From the NCBI GenBank assembly GCA_002841355.1, contig PHFB01000001.1, positions 1 through 64,000 on the forward strand: 64,000 nucleotides of DNA. Reading direction: 5' to 3'. How positions within the stretch are numbered: the first letter of the stretch is position 1; each line of letters starts with the position of its first letter. The notes beneath the pieces are model-generated. The model was not told the DNA's origin. It made no database searches and worked only from the letters and a program-made list of their open reading frames with translations. Positions 62,937 to 64,000 of the stretch are shown here, piece by piece. Source of the DNA: Actinobacteria bacterium HGW-Actinobacteria-1. GTDB taxonomy: Bacteria; Actinomycetota; Coriobacteriia; Anaerosomatales; Anaerosomataceae. Made by a program: the position numbers and the translations under genes.

Positions 62937-63680
62937 ATGGAACCACACGAGGACACACAGCAAAGCACGCTTGAAGTCGCGCATCTGTGCAAGTCGTTCG
63001 CCGGACTCAAAGCGGTCGACGACGTCGGCTTCACTGTTAAGACAGGCGACATCCTGGGCCTTATCGGCCCGAACGGATCCGGCAAGACCACGCTCATCAA
63101 CGTCGTGACCGGACTCCTGCCCGCTACGAGCGGAACCGTGCGTGTCGACGGCTACGAGACCACCGGACGCAAGCCGCATCGCGTGGCGCGCGCGGGCATC
63201 TCGCGCACGTTCCAGACGATCCGGCTCTTCCGCGAGCTTACCGTGCTTGAGAACGTCGAGGTCGCCTCGGTAAGCATGGGGCATTCCCGCAGCAAGGCTG
63301 CCGGGCTTGCGAGCACGCTGCTCGAGGACTTCGGTCTCACCGAGTGGTCGGACGTGCTCGGCTCGGAGATTCCCTTCGGTCACCAGCGCAAGCTCGAGAT
63401 CGCTCGCGCGCTTGCGATGGACCCCAAGTTCCTCTTTCTTGACGAACCCGCAGCCGGCCTCAACGAAGACGAGTCCGACCTGCTGATGGTGTTGCTCCGC
63501 GAGATTCCGTCCAAGTACAACGTTGGACTGGTGGTCGTGGAACACGACATGCGGCTCATGATGAACCTCTGTCCGCGCTTGCACGTGCTCAACTACGGCA
63601 AGACCATTGCCGAGGGCACACCTGCCGAGGTCAGAGCGAACCAGGAAGTCGTCACCGCCTACCTAGGGAGCAGTGCGTGA
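62937..63680 (+). CDS. livG: Branched-chain amino acid ABC transporter ATP-binding protein LivG
   Basis: A 247-residue ABC ATPase. Walker A is GPNGSGKTTLIN, the signature region is FGHQRKLEIARAL and Walker B is FLFLDEPAAGLNEDE. ARAGISRTFQTIRLF is the LivG-typical Q-loop sequence. The C-terminal LNYGKTIAEGTPAEVRANQEVVTAYLG is LivG-specific (key part AEGTP). ATG follows GGAGGGGTGA. It overlaps livF by four bases. The permease genes livH/livM, normally between livJ and livG, are not there. Confidence 0.94.
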   Translation: MEPHEDTQQSTLEVAHLCKSFAGLKAVDDVGFTVKTGDILGLIGPNGSGKTTLINVVTGLLPATSGTVRVDGYETTGRKPHRVARAGISRTFQTIRLFRELTVLENVEVASVSMGHSRSKAAGLASTLLEDFGLTEWSDVLGSEIPFGHQRKLEIARALAMDPKFLFLDEPAAGLNEDESDLLMVLLREIPSKYNVGLVVVEHDMRLMMNLCPRLHVLNYGKTIAEGTPAEVRANQEVVTAYLGSSA

Positions 63681-64000
63681 CGATGCCGATGCTCACTGTA
63701 GAGAACCTGATGGCGTCGTACGGAGTCGTACGCGCGCTGCACGGCGTTTCACTGGAAGTGAACGAGGGCGAGCTCGTGGCCCTGCTCGGCGTGAATGGCG
63801 CCGGGAAGTCCACCACGCTCAAGTCCATCACGGGCATCCTGCGGCCGGTGAAGGGGAGCATCACGTTCCTCGGCACTGAGATCACGAACCGCAAACCCGA
63901 GTGGATCGTGAAGCAGGGCCTGTCGCTCGTGCCGGAAGGCCGCGAGATCTTCGGCTCGCTCACGGTTGAAGAGAACCTGCGCCTGGGCGCGTTTGCGTCG
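63677..64000 (+). CDS. livF: Branched-chain amino acid ABC transporter ATP-binding protein LivF (5' part)
   Basis: The frame is open from GTG 63677 to the window edge (108 codons, no stop), overlapping the livG stop as GTGA; ATG 63683 and 63689 are alternative starts. It reads LTVENLMASYGVVRALHGVSL, Walker A GVNGAGKSTTLKSI, and GLSLVPEGREIFGSLTVEENL, the distinctive LivF sequence. LivF pairs with LivG to power the transporter. The signature and Walker B lie outside the window, as does any livHM. Confidence 0.93.
   Translation, partial: MTMPMLTVENLMASYGVVRALHGVSLEVNEGELVALLGVNGAGKSTTLKSITGILRPVKGSITFLGTEITNRKPEWIVKQGLSLVPEGREIFGSLTVEENLRLGAFAS

Noticed and set aside
1-64000. CRISPR arrays, insertion sequences, prophage or integrase genes
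   Set aside because: No regularly spaced repeats, transposase or integrase motifs were seen on either strand; the low-GC polysaccharide cassette has no visible mobile-element ends.

Overview
The window is chromosomal DNA from a GC-rich, Gram-positive-type anaerobe, most likely an actinobacterium of the Coriobacteriia/OPB41 kind. The evidence is the HrcA/CIRCE heat-shock arrangement, a two-subunit glycyl-tRNA synthetase, pyruvate phosphate dikinase with its regulator, a tungsten-type aldehyde oxidoreductase, a membrane pyrophosphatase and several multihaem c-type cytochromes. The lineage is inferred from gene content; no ribosomal RNA gene is present to confirm it. Nearly all genes lie on the + strand, and many are coupled by stop/start overlaps.

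Region 1 (1-22,600) is a housekeeping backbone: rpsT (5' end only, divergent) / lepA - hemW - hrcA - dnaJ - rsmE - mtaB - phoH - pgpH-like - ybeY - dgkA/PAP2 fusion - corC - cdd - era - deoC - recO. The usual lepA-hemW-hrcA order is interrupted by three multihaem cytochrome genes: one 1,299-residue cytochrome with adhesion-type modules, and two sister heptahaem proteins on either side of the hemW-hrcA interval. grpE and dnaK are not between hrcA and dnaJ. A CIRCE operator lies just upstream of hrcA.

Region 2 (22,600-43,000) holds glyQ-glyS-ppsR-ppdK, then dgt, dnaG and rpoD. Between dgt and dnaG sit an acyltransferase, an aldehyde:ferredoxin oxidoreductase with a MoaD/ThiS-like carrier and a ThiF-like activating enzyme, and a K+-dependent-type membrane pyrophosphatase. 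PPDK releases PPi when it makes PEP and HppA can turn PPi into an ion gradient, so this stretch looks like PPi-centred fermentative energy metabolism. A response regulator, a sensor kinase and two tRNA genes (Asn-GTT and a CAT-anticodon tRNA) follow.

Region 3 (43,100-61,400) is a cell-envelope and polysaccharide locus. It contains a PASTA-amidase, a frameshifted LCP-like gene, a Wzz/Wzc-type chain-length tyrosine kinase, a flippase, three glycosyltransferases, a polymerase/ligase, two acyltransferases, WecG/TagA, WecB, Gmd, Fcl and a WcaJ-type initiating transferase. It could build and export a glycan with ManNAc-type and fucose residues. The interior (about 47,800-55,500) is visibly less GC-rich than its flanks and looks like an exchangeable cassette.

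Region 4 (61,400-64,000) starts a branched-chain amino-acid ABC transporter: livJ, livG and the 5' part of livF. A strong promoter overlapped by a palindrome precedes livJ, and a long UUCG-capped hairpin separates livJ from livG. The permease genes livH and livM are not in their usual place between livJ and livG.
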